A stretch of DNA of 64,000 bases from Cavenderia fasciculata (lineage: Eukaryota > Evosea > Eumycetozoa > Acytosteliales > Cavenderiaceae): contig NW_004457723.1 in NCBI RefSeq assembly GCF_000203815.1, positions 310,001 to 374,000 of the forward strand, in the 5' to 3' direction. Below the pieces are notes generated by a model. The model was not told the origin of the DNA. It did no database searches and saw only the letters and a list, made by a program, of their open reading frames with translations. This document shows positions 12,036-22,958 of this stretch, in pieces. How positions within the stretch are numbered: position 1 is the stretch's first letter; each line of letters starts with the position of its first letter. Position numbers and translations under genes: made by a program.

Positions 12036-12120
12036 ATTCAAAGATGAAAAAGGTTTTCTCTCATCTTTCAAAAAGCAATAACAATAAAACAAAGAAATAA
12101 ATGGCTGATATATTAAACAG

Positions 12121-12337
12121 GTTAACACATGTTTGGTAGACACCCGGTTTACCAAATAGTTTTTGTCAAGAATCGTATTGATTCATTCTTACTTTTCTCA
12201 AGAGGATCCAAATATCAGATTGGTGTGTCCTATAACTTATACATTTAATAATTAATTTCAATAAATTGATTAATTACACGATTTGTTGTTTAAACAATGA
12301 CCGAGTCGTCACCAGTCTTGTTTTATTATTAAACAAT
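12121..12337. other. Mosaic spacer with a fragment of the EGF-like gene
   Basis: Between the FNIP-kinase stop and the 3' end of the next reverse-strand gene. Positions 12137-12181 match 5143-5188 of the EGF-like gene almost base for base (TACCAAATAGTTTTTGT followed by AAGAATCGTATTG), with weaker likeness to about 12215. The flanks match the 7300-7460 region of the decayed duplicate. A piece of an EGF-family gene was therefore joined into this spacer. Confidence 0.7.
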
Positions 12338-13500
12338 TTAGTAGACACCAGAAGTTGGTGAATGAATATCTACTTGTCCTTGAACTTGAGACTGGGAGAC
12401 AATTTGGTTGGAGTTGAGATCGATGGTGGTCAAGTAGTATTGGTTGTCCGACGATGACAATGAAAGATAGACAAAGTAATTGTCAACAAACCAGAGATTG
12501 AGAGAGAATGGGAGACCGGTATCAGCGTCACTGTAGGTGAGGGTGGCAGTAGCTTGGACGGTATCGATTAGGTACAATGACAATGCATTGGGAGAGTTAC
12601 GGGTAACGGCATAGATTTGTTTGTTGGCAGAGAAAAGATAAGTGTCAAGGTTGGGAGCAATACCAGTCACATTGACAATACTCGATTGTTGGTAGGTGGC
12701 CAATGAATAGTATGACAATACAAATATACTATTGTCATTGTCAGAGACATCCATGAAATAGTAATTGTTTTGACCGTCGAAACAACCAGATGGAATACTG
12801 TACCCTTCTGGCATGGCGAGTGTGATGACCTTGGTGGCTGAATGACCAAAGTCATAGACAAACAATTGGGGACCTGTTTCTGGACCACCTTCAATAAGAT
12901 AGACCGAATTACGATTACTATCATATTGGTATGAAGTCAAGTACCATGTAAAGTCTGGTTTAACAGAACCAACATATGGAGTTGAACTAATCAAATTACC
13001 AGATGGTGAAACAGTCATAATACTATAAGCAAAACTAGTATTCTCTACTAAAATCAAAAACTAAAAAAAATATAAAACAAACAATAATATTATTAGTTAT
13101 AATGATCACAGATACGTAAAAATATATATATTATATAGTTGTTGTTGAATACATACATTTCCATTGGTATCAACACCCAAGAATCTTTGAAACCATGAAC
13201 CATTTTGTAAGGTATTGACAGATAGTGTAGTATTCTTGACAGTTCCACTAGCAATGTTGATCGTACTCAAATCAATAGAGTGATCAGAGTAGTTGTTTGT
13301 ATAGATGTATAGGTTGCTTGGTGGTGTTGCTGCTACATAGTAGATACTCTAATAATAATTAAATTAAATATAAAAGATAAATATGTATGTTAATTCATCT
13401 TTTATCTCTTTTAATGATTTCTGCGCGATCTTTGTTGTTTGAACGAATGAATACTCACACATAAAATTAGTGAAAATAAAAAAGAATATTTTAAATACAT
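12338..13500 (-). CDS. Secreted beta-propeller-like protein, tandem copy 1
   Basis: Exons on the reverse strand: 13500-13459, 13348-13157 and 13060-12338, all phase 0, about 318 residues. Exon 1 encodes a short hydrophobic signal peptide (MYLKYSFLFSLILC). Exon 2 encodes SIYYVAATPPSNLYIY through WFQRFLGVDTNGN. Exon 3 carries repeated blade-like strands (SYQYDSNRNSVYLI, SGCFDGQNNYYFMDV, LNLWFVDNYFVYL), suggestive of a beta-propeller, and ends in SPTSGVY. The next gene upstream has the same exon plan with an exon 2 of identical length (192 nt), so both arose by tandem duplication. The product is probably secreted; no catalytic motif is recognised. Confidence 0.8.
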
Positions 13501-13873
13501 TTTTAATTGTGGTGTGTTTGTGGTTGCTTTGAAAGAAAGACGAATAAAAAGAATGATCAACCGAGGAACCAAGAGTCGTCACAATCAGTGGTGCCTCTCG
13601 TTTTTAACATTAAAATTAAAATTTAATATTATATTATATAATATAATATAAAAGTTTGAAACCCAGTGGTTTACAGGATATTTAAATTTATCTTTGAAAA
13701 AATCGGAAAACTTTTCTTTCACCTTCGAGACAAAAGGAAAAGATGGTATCCGCGCTCATCATACTCTCAGCTCTCTAAAAACAATCAAATAAATCTTTTA
13801 AATACGATTAACCAACATCAATCATCTTTCATTCTAAAGATTGTTGTTGTTTGTTTGTTTGCGTATTTATTTA
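13501..13873. other. Promoter spacer of tandem copy 1
   Basis: AT-rich spacer between the start of one reverse-strand secreted gene and the end of the next. It includes a run of TATAATATAATA-like sequence at about 13628-13650, which may serve promoter function. No gene is seen. Confidence 0.4.
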
Positions 13874-15038
13874 TTAAAAGACACCAGAAGCTTGTGAATA
13901 GAGATCAAAAGTATTTGCTTGGACGAGTGTAGTGGAGACAACTTGTTTGATGTTGAGATCGACAGTGGTCAAATAGAATTCTTGGGTGTCTGACGACAAG
14001 GTAAGCAATACAAAGTAGTTGTCGATGAACCATAGATTGAGAGAGTTCATTAGACCGGTATCAACGTTACTGTAGATTGGAGTGGCGGTGGCTTGGGAGG
14101 TATCTAAAAGATATAATGTCAAGTTTGTAGGGTTGATAGTATTATAGGCAAGAACATAGACTTGTTTGTTGGCACAGTAAAGGTAGGTATCTGAATTGGG
14201 TGAAATACCAGTAACGTTGACATTGTTGGATTGTTGTTGACTGGCAAACGAGTAGGATGATAGTTGGAAGGCACTAAAGTTATCGTCAATGATATTCATG
14301 AAATAGTAGTTATCAACACCGTCAAAACAACCACTTGGAATATTGTATAGTTCAGACATGGAAAGTTGGACAATATTGGTCGATGAATCGGCCAAGTTAT
14401 ACTCCAACAAACGTGGCGCTCCAGCACCCGTGACAATAAGGTATACTGCATTACGACCACTATCATATTGATAGGAAGTGTCGTACCATTCATAAGTTGT
14501 AGATATCGGACCTGCATAGGAAGGTGTATTTAATAATTCCCCAGATTGTGGTGAAACCGTCAATACTCCAAATCCACCTGAATGATTCATTGCTAAAAGT
14601 TTAAACTACAAACCAAAAAAAAAAAAAAAAAAATCAATTAATTATTTATATATTTATATTTAGTTTGTTTGTTAGTTTGTTTGTTTGTTTGTTTGGATAC
14701 ATACATTATCATTGGCATCAACACCTAAAAATCTTTGTAACCAAATATCATCTTGGAACATGGGAAGTGTGGTAGAGTTGACGGCTCCAGTTTCAAGATT
14801 GATCTTTGTCAATCCAACAAGAATGAGTAATCGGTCAACTGAATACATGTAGAGATTGCTTGGTGGTGTTGCAGTCACAACCATAGAGCTATAAATCTAT
14901 AGATAGTTGTTAATTGGAATAAAAATATGTAAATATATTAATCAGAAAAATAAATAAATATTATTCTTTTATACTTACACTACATACTGCTGCAACTAGA
15001 AATAAAAGATAAGGAGAGAGTTTAAAATTCATTTTCAT
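13874..15038 (-). CDS. Secreted beta-propeller-like protein, tandem copy 2
   Basis: Reverse-strand exons 15038-14979, 14896-14705 and 14605-13874, all phase 0, about 327 residues. The signal peptide is MKMNFKLSPYLLFLVAAVCS. The second exon (192 nt) encodes IYSSMVVTATPPSNLYMYSV to WLQRFLGVDANDN. The third carries SYQYDSGRNAVYLI, SGCFDGVDNYYFMNI, NVNVTGISPNSDTYLYCANK and LNLWFIDNYFVLL, closely matching the other two family members here. Several NxT/NxS sites fit an extracellular protein. Two in-frame ATGs lie six bases apart; I took the upstream one. Function unknown. Confidence 0.82.
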
Positions 15039-15367
15039 TCTAATTACAAATGAAAGTGATGCTCCTCTAGATGACGTATAGTATTACAATTCTGGATCAT
15101 TAATTATAATTAAAATTTATACAGTCGACAAAAAATATCTTTGTCGTTGTAAATTTCAAGGTCCATCTTGGGTTTTCAAAAAACGGCACCGTAAAACCGA
15201 GCCCCACCTTGGTCCGATCTGCCTGTCGACGTCATTTCCGGCTCCGACCCTCTTGTTTGTTGCGAGTGATGATTTTTATTGTTTGTTAAAAAGAAATCTC
15301 TTTGAACTTGAATAAGTAATTGGCCAATTACTTATTAATTATTTATTTATTAATTTTATTTAATTTT
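15039..15367. other. Spacer with a GC-rich island
   Basis: Promoter side of tandem copy 2. Positions about 15160-15265 are clearly richer in G and C than any nearby spacer (AAAACGGCACCGTAAAACC, CCTGTCGACGTCATTTCCGG). No open frame or known RNA is recognised. It may be the remnant of an inserted element or an unrecognised structured RNA. Confidence 0.5.
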
Positions 15368-16081
15368 TTAAAAGACACCTGATGCATTTGAACGAATATC
15401 TACTTGACCTTGGACATGGATCTTGGAGACAACATGGTTAAGGTTAAGATCGAATGTGGTTAAATAGAATTGACCGTCAGAATCGGTAGAGAGCAAGACA
15501 AAGTATTTGTCAATGAATCAAACATTGAGAGTTCATGAGACCGGTCGACATTGTAGGCGAGAGTGGCTCAATCTTGATTGGTATCGATTAGGTATAACGA
15601 CATATTGGTAGGATTGATGGTATCATAGGCAAGAGCATAGACTTGTTTGTTGGAACAGTAAAGGTAGGTATCAGAGTTGGCTGAAATACCAGTAACGTTG
15701 ACATTGTCGGATTGTTGTTCATCTGCAAACGAATAGGATGATAATGTGAATTGACTATAATCATCATCATTGATTTCCATGAAATAGTAGTTATTGTGAC
15801 CATCAAAACAACCACTTGGGATATTGTATCGGCCGTTCATGGAAAGATCGAGATCATCAGTCTTGGAATTCTCGAAATCATAGACAAATATTTGTGGACC
15901 CGATACTACAAGATAGACAGAGTCACGACCACTTTCATATTGGTATGAAGTAGTGTACCATTCATAAGTTGTACCGATTGGACCAACATAGTAAGGATCC
16001 TTTACTAATTGACCAGTCTTTGAAACGGTTGCAATTCCTAATGAACCAGTACCTCCCATCGTTCTCTACTAAAATGAGAAA
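15368..16081 (-). pseudogene. Third tandem secreted-protein copy, truncated and frameshifted
   Basis: Matches exon 3 of the two preceding genes (SYQYESGRDSVYLVV, SGCFDGHNNYYFMEI, NVNVTGISANSDTYLYCSNK, SNASGVF at the end). The signal-peptide exon and the 192-nt exon 2 are absent upstream. The frame changes just after the FLILVEN start of the exon and again after LYLIDTNQD at 15568, where the segment equivalent to DTGLMNSLNLWFID has lost bases. This is a dead host gene copy, though the 163-codon central frame is still open. Confidence 0.85.
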
Positions 16082-16565
16082 CTATAATCAAACATTCTTG
16101 ACTTTCTAGATTATCATCCACAGACCCTCAAGTGATCTATAGATCACTAAACTGAGCTGTCATGTGATTGAATGATGAGGAGAGGTGAATTAAACAACCT
16201 GTCTGTAGTGGGTGGGGTTTGAAAAATAATCAATACAAAAAAAAAAAAAAAAAAAAAAAGGTGATACTTCAAGTAGTTGTGTTCTGTAGTCCATAGATAG
16301 GTAGATATATAGATAGATATTTAGAAAGGCAAAATGTTAGGAAGGGGTTTTATTCAAACAATCGAGATCAGGTCACAAGATGAGATGATCGGCGACTTGT
16401 CGGTTTTGGACATCCATCCTATATTTTTCTCTTTTTTTCGTTTGTCGTCAAATGAGGTTTGCTGCCTTTTGATCATTTATTGTACTACTACAACGACAAA
16501 CAAGCAATCATTCAAACATCCTTCCATCCCTCTTCTTTTCCTCTTCTACTTGAATCCATTCAAAA
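16082..16565. other. Promoter spacer of helicase copy 2
   Basis: Holds an A-tract of about 22 bases (16238-16259), a GATA-rich stretch (AGATAGGTAGATATATAGAT near 16296) and a CT-rich leader before the ATG at 16566. No gene is seen; a small open frame at 16334-16645 overlaps the start of the helicase gene and has no homologue I recognise. Confidence 0.45.
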
Positions 16566-19500
16566 ATGGCGTCGGTAGTGGACAAAGAAATAGATCGTCT
16601 TGGTCAGGTGATGCACAGTTGCCAAACTCGGATCAGAGACATTAGAGCTCAATACAACGATGCCATCAGAAAAGCACAGAAACAACAACCACAGACCTCT
16701 GCAACAACCAAGCTCGTTCAAGATCTAGAGATTAGAAAGAAAGCTTTGTTAGATGCTGAAACATTAAAGAACAGAGAATGCATTAGACAAAGAAATATAT
16801 TGATCAACACTCCTGTTAAGAAAACAACTCCTCCTCCTCCTCCTCCTCCTCTTGTTAAGAAACCAACTCCTCCTGTTGTAAAAGCTGTTCCACTTCCACC
16901 GGTGGTTCAACCTCCACCACCACAACATAGTAACCTTCAAACACTATTATCAAGATCTCAGACGATTGAAGCAAAGATATTGCAATTAAAGTCGGAAAGA
17001 AAGAAAATTCCATCCAAGAGTCCAAGTGATACGGATGAAAAGAAGGCAATGCTCAAAAGCAAGAGAAAGGCTGTTTCAAAACAACTGAGAAACCATAGAG
17101 CTGATTTAAGGGATTTAACAGTTCAAATTGAAAAGTTAAAATCAACTACCATTGTCCAGTCACCTGTTGCTGCTGCTAAACCTGCACCGGCACCGGCAAC
17201 AGCTCTCAAACACATGCCAACATTACCACCTGCCAAGCCAGCAGCAGCAGCAGTCGTCACAGTGGCCAAACCCATACCAACATTACCACCTTCCAAACCA
17301 GCAGCAGCAGCAGCAGCCGTCACAGTTGTTGCTCCTCTTCCACTCACAACTCAACTTCAAAAAGTAAACAATGAAATGAGAAATATCTATCAACAGATTA
17401 GAACGGCTCAACTGGCATCGGCCAATGCAATCGCTCAACTCAAAACAAATTTGGCCAATGTACCTCAATCCGATCCAAACCGAAACAAACTCAGAAGAGA
17501 TTTGGAGGAAAGGATAAGGGTAATCCGTCGTGATACACAAGACCAACTTTCCAAATTATATGATGAAAAGAACTACCTCAAAAAAACAAAAGCAATTTTA
17601 AAAAGAGGTCCAAGTTCTGTTGGAGGATCAACCCCTACTAGTGTTCCACTTGCTCCTTATAGACCATCACAAAAACAAATAGATTATATTAATTGTATTG
17701 GTAAAAATGTATGTATATTTTTCAAAAAAAACAAACAAATATCTCTATCAATTATTTTTTTTTTTCTTAACTCTCTCTCTCTCTCTTTGTCTCTTGATTT
17801 ATTTAATTATTTAGGCAGGACAAATTATAGATTTAATTTTATTATGCCAACCAAAGAGAATAGGATTTTTGTCACATTATCTTGTACCTTTTAGTTACAA
17901 GGATGAAAGAACACATGGAGAATATATACAAGATATGGTACCTTTGATGTTTGAAGAATTACGTACTCAAATCACACAGGAATGTGAAGAAAATGGTGTA
18001 GAGATTAGAGATAATGGTGAGATGGATTATATAAGAATTAAGACAATGCCAATCTCTATTGACATTTTGGCTGAAACACGTGACAATGTTGAAGGAGTTT
18101 GTTTAAAATTTTGTCAACGACTCAACGATCCCGATCAGGCATTGTTTCAATCGGATCTCATGTTACTTGTAATTAAAGAAGGTGTAAAGAGACCAGTTCA
18201 TGTGTTTGGGTTGGTGGACAGTGCAGTCACTGATAGAAAGAACCCATCCTTAAAGAGATACTCTATACGTATCTTGGAGGATCAAACCAACTACCCTCAT
18301 ACAACCGAGTTTATCGATGCATTGTATGACATTAAAAAGAGTAAAGGAAAGGTACATATTGCTCGTATATCCAACCTTACAACCTTTCAAAGAGAATACA
18401 ATGCCATTCAAAGGTTTATATCACATTCATTGGGTCCCCTTATCCTCACACCCGAACAATACCTTGAAAACAAAAAACCTTCACCTAGTTATGCAATCCC
18501 AAAACGATTACAAGATAAATTACCTTTAAATCCTTCTCAAATGATTGCAATCAAACAATGTATGATTCAAGATGAATTAACTTTAATTCAAGGTATGTCA
18601 AACAAAAAAAAAAAAGATAGTTATTAAATATTAATATTATTTTTTATTTATTTTAATAGGACCACCTGGAACAGGTAAAACAACAACTATTCTTAGTTTA
18701 CTTGGTATATATCATAGTATATTGCCTCCACAATGCCAAATATTGGTTTGTGCGCCAAGTAATACTGCAGTTGATGAAATTGGTATTAGATTTTTGCGCG
18801 ATGGATTAGTTTCTGAAGAAGAGGAAAATGAAAGACCTGGTGCAGTTCGTTTGGGAAGTAGATTGGAAGTGATCAATGAAAAGTTACATCCAATTTGTAC
18901 AAGCAGGATTGATGATCTAAAGAGAAGAATCATGATGATTCGAAGTGCCAGAATCGTCCTTTCAACATTATCTGGATCTGCATCAACCATGCTAGCAAAG
19001 GCTGGGTGTAGACCATCGATCATTATTGTAGACGAGTCTACTCAATCGTGTGAACCATCAACTTTGATTCCACTGCTCAGAAATTTCAGATCAAAGGTTA
19101 TTTTAATTGGTGATCCAAAACAACTTCCACCAACTGTATTCTCTGATATTTCTAGTAGATTCAATTATGATGTGTCGTTGTTTGAAAGATTATCAAATTA
19201 TCTTCCCGTTCATATGCTCGATACACAATATCGTATGCATCCATCCATTTCAAAGTTCCCATCCGATCAATTCTATCAAGCAAAATTAAAGGATGGTGAA
19301 AATGTAGTCAAATACAGTAATTCATTTTACAATGATAAAAAGTATGGACCAATTAATTTTTATCATATTCCAGATTCTCAAGAAGATACAACTATTGGTA
19401 AATCTATCAAAAATAATTTGGAAATTAAATTGGTTTATGTTTTATTAAAAAAATTGGTATGCAAACAAAATCAAACAAACAAACAACAAAGTTAAATATT

Positions 19501-21526
19501 TAATTATTTATTTATTTATTTATTTATTTTTATTTTGATTTCTTAGGTACAAGAATATCCAGAAGTTAAAAAAATGAGTGTTGGTATTATTACACCATAT
19601 AAATTACAAAAGAAAGAATTGTTGGAAGCAAAAGGAGCATTTAATGAAAAGATGGATGTTGTTGTAAATACCGTCGATGGCTTCCAAGGTGCTGAAAAGG
19701 ATATTATTATATTCTCTTGTGTAAGAAACAAAAAGATTGGATTCCTTCGTGATACTCGTCGTATCAATGTCGGTATTACTCGTGCGAGAAGAGCTATCTA
19801 TGTGGTTGGTTATTCTTCACTTTTGGAACAAGATCCAAATTGGGGTGCCTACCTTCGTTTTATCAAGGACAGGATTGGAAAATATGTTACAATCGATTCC
19901 AAAGGTATCGAGGTACTCCAAGAACAAGTTAGACAACATGATCTTAGACATCCAGAAGGTCTAATCGTTGCCACTAAAGAGGAATTTGAAGAAATTAAAG
20001 AATTTTATGATTCCAACGATGATAGAATATTCCATGATATTAGTGATGGTGAAGATGATCACGATGATGATGAAGATGATGAAGATGAAAAAGATGAAGA
20101 GGACCAACAACAAACCACCATTCAAGAATCTTCACTCTTTGCATCATTGTTAAGTTCATTCAAATCATTGACATTATTTGCAAGTAATAGTGATGATGAC
20201 AACTCTATTTCGACACGTAATGCAGAGATGGTTAAAGTGGTTGAAGAAAATCTTATAAAGTATCATGGATTACAAGATATTAGATTGACACCAGAGACCA
20301 AACTTCAATTAAAGGAAACCAGAAGAAACATTTGGAAAAAGTTAAGAGAGTTGATCAAGAAGCAAAATCTAGACACTACCAAAACAAATTCAACATTTAA
20401 TCCTTTCCTTGGTGTTGAAGATCATAGACATATGAATCATTACTTGGTAATGTTGTGTCACGAAAAGAGATGTAAAAATGTTTTTGTCAAGAATACCAGT
20501 TGGATGGCTCTCCAACTTTATTGTGCCGCCTCATTCCCAGAATGTAATGTCAAACCATACGGATCATTTGTCAATGGTATTCAATTGGAATCAAGTGATC
20601 TTGATGTTTGCTTCTCTACAAGAGAAGATATGAAAACAGCTCAAGGTATTAAATTAATGTTAAGAGTTGCTATTTGTATTAAAAGATGTAAGTAAAAGTA
20701 AAAGTCAAACAAATGAAATAATATATTAACTTTCCATTCTTTTTCTTTTTTTTTTTTTAAGTCAAAACATTTTAAATTGGAGAAAATTATACAATTTTCA
20801 AGAGTACCAATTTTAAAGTTTACAGATACATTACATAATATATCATATGATATGTGTTTTAATAATAGATTAGCTATTGGTAATTCATTATTAATTCAAT
20901 CCTATGCGAATATGGATCCAAGAGCCAAACAACTCATGTTGCTTGTCAAGTATTGGTCATCGCAAAAGGATATCAATGATGCAAGTGTTGGTACACTTTC
21001 ATCATACAGTTGGTTGAATATGGTTGTTTTCTATTTACAAACCATTCAACCACCTGTTCTCCCATCGTTGCAACAAATAGACTCATCTACTCCACCCAAT
21101 AGGTTGGTTAGAAGTGTTGTTGATGGATGGAAATTTTTGGATCCAAAAATGACAGGATTCGACTCAAAGAATACAATGACAGTGTTTCAATTGTTGTATG
21201 GATTCTTTAGTTTTTATTCCAAGTTTAATTTCTCCAATTTGCTCATCTCTATTCGTTTGGGTAAACCAACCAACATTAGAATGGCATCAAAGGAATACTT
21301 GGATCATCATCATAAACGTCATATTTGCATCGAAGATCCATTTGAAACTAGTCATAATCCAGCAGCATCTGTTGGTCGGGTTGCATTTGATGTCATTGTC
21401 TATGAAATCATTGCAATGGAAACAAGATTAAAATCAATGTTGGGTCGTACTCCAATTAAAATTGAATATGATCATTTATTCTCCCAATCATCTTTGATGA
21501 AATTTTGTTCAAACAATAAGAAATAA
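16566..21526 (+). CDS. Upf1-like SF1 helicase fused to nucleotidyltransferase, copy 2
   Basis: Exons 16566-17708, 17815-18592, 18660-19456, 19547-20687 and 20762-21526, about 1,540 residues. Residues 1-380 are a charged coiled-coil region with Pro-rich and Ala-rich spacers. The helicase has all SF1 motifs: GPPGTGKTTT (about residue 641), IIVDESTQSCEPS, GDPKQLPPT, QYRMHPS, VDGFQGAEKD and GITRARRA. An Asp/Glu-rich linker (about 20040-20105) leads to a Trf4/Cid1-type transferase: PYGSFVNG with SSDLDVCF, third acidic residue in SYDMCFNN, and a PAP-associated domain (LVKYWSSQKD, CIEDPF). The last junction is odd: the GTAAGT donor at 20688 leaves phase 1, but the only matching acceptor (20761) opens a phase-0 exon, so the spliced frame would break. 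Either a small indel or a pseudogenising change is present. Expected role: RNA unwinding plus 3' tailing in RNA decay or silencing (inference). Confidence 0.82.
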
Positions 21527-21731
21527 CCGTAATCTTAATAATTTATGGTCATTATTATTATTTCTTGGTTGACCGATTTTTTTTTTTTTTTTCAAAAAAT
21601 AAATAAATAAATAAACAAATAATAATAATCTTTTAAAATCTAATATAATAATTTCTTTCGTTCGTTTTTTATTTATAATTTTAAATAATAGTATAAATTA
21701 AATTTTGGTTTGGGGAATTAATTTTTCTTTT

Positions 21732-22157
21732 TTAAATTAATTGTCTATAAACTTTTTGTTTTGGGCTAGATGAATAGCTTTTTGAAATGACCTTTGATGA
21801 ATTACTACATTGGTGTGATACTTGTAATTGAATGTGATGTTGTTGTGGTTGTCTTTTTCTTTTGTGTTGCAAGGTGTTTACCAGATAGAGTTGGACCAAT
21901 TTCTTGCAAGATGAACATGAATTTTTGTTTTGGATGGTATGCGAGGCTTTGTTTGAACAAACAGTTGATGGTTCAGATGAAATGACCGATGGTGCGGCAA
22001 TACATGATGATGGAATATCGATAAAATCAAAATGTAAATCTCCAGAAATATCCAATGGTGGAGGGTAAAATACATTATTATTGTCGGTAGTAGTATTATT
22101 ATTATTTTCGGACATGATTGATAATTTTGTAAAGATTTGTTGACAGACTTTAGACAT
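21732..22157 (-). CDS. Hypothetical low-complexity protein
   Basis: Open frame of 141 codons starting MSKVCQQIFTKLSIM, followed by an Asn/Thr tract and a Ser/Gln/Lys-rich tail with one CSSCKK motif. A second ATG at codon 15 (MSENNNN) would also suit. I recognise no domain. The Asn-run composition is typical of dictyostelid proteins, and the convergent position 205 bp from the helicase 3' end is plausible for a gene, but the frame could also be chance. Confidence 0.4.
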   Translation of the reverse strand: MSKVCQQIFTKLSIMSENNNNTTTDNNNVFYPPPLDISGDLHFDFIDIPSSCIAAPSVISSEPSTVCSNKASHTIQNKNSCSSCKKLVQLYLVNTLQHKRKRQPQQHHIQLQVSHQCSNSSKVISKSYSSSPKQKVYRQLI

Positions 22158-22879
22158 TTTTTCTAATTTATATAAATATTATTATTTTGATTATTATTAT
22201 ATATAATTATTATTTTTACAATCCGAATATATAGATATATAAATATATATTGAGTAAAGGGAGGGAAATAGTTAAAAAAAAATTTTGTTTTGTTGGGGAA
22301 GGAGAAAATAGAAAGAAGAATGATTGATAGATTTATATAATATAGTAGTAGTAGTAGTAGTAGGTATATTATATATAAATATATTTAATTTCCTTTGTTT
22401 TAAATTGGAAAGCAGTAGGTTGCCTGATTGTGTATATATATATAAATATTATAATAAAAAAAAGAATATATATGTATGTATGAAGTGGCGGTGGTGGTAG
22501 GGGTACTTTCAAAGAGAGTATGTGTGTGGAAAAACCCTATTTAATGATAAGTATGGTTCGTAGGAGGGTGAGTGGGTATGGTTTGGTTTATTTTATGTTG
22601 AATTATTGATCAAGGTGGTGTATAGTGAGAGTAAGAGGAGGATGGGTTTAGAGTAGTGGTGCAACTGGGGGGTGATGGAGAAGAAAAAGATGGTACGGTA
22701 GGGAGTAGACCAAAAAAGTGTTATATAGAATGTTGACTTGATAAAAATAGAAACTAGTCAGGGTTTGGTTCCTTAATGAATGATGTGATACTTGATTGTT
22801 ATATCGACAACTTGATGGTGGGTTGTATATATAAATGTGTATGTGGTTATTATTGATGATGAAATGATGATAGTAGTAG

Positions 22880-22958
<79 letters not shown>

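Noticed and set aside
17123-17347. Reverse-strand Ala/Gly-rich open frame
   Set aside because: Antisense shadow of the Ala/Pro-rich linker in helicase copy 2.
20688-20804. Alternative acceptor at 20804 that keeps frame in helicase copy 2
   Set aside because: It would remove about 14 residues that align well with copy 1, and the acceptor lacks a pyrimidine tract.
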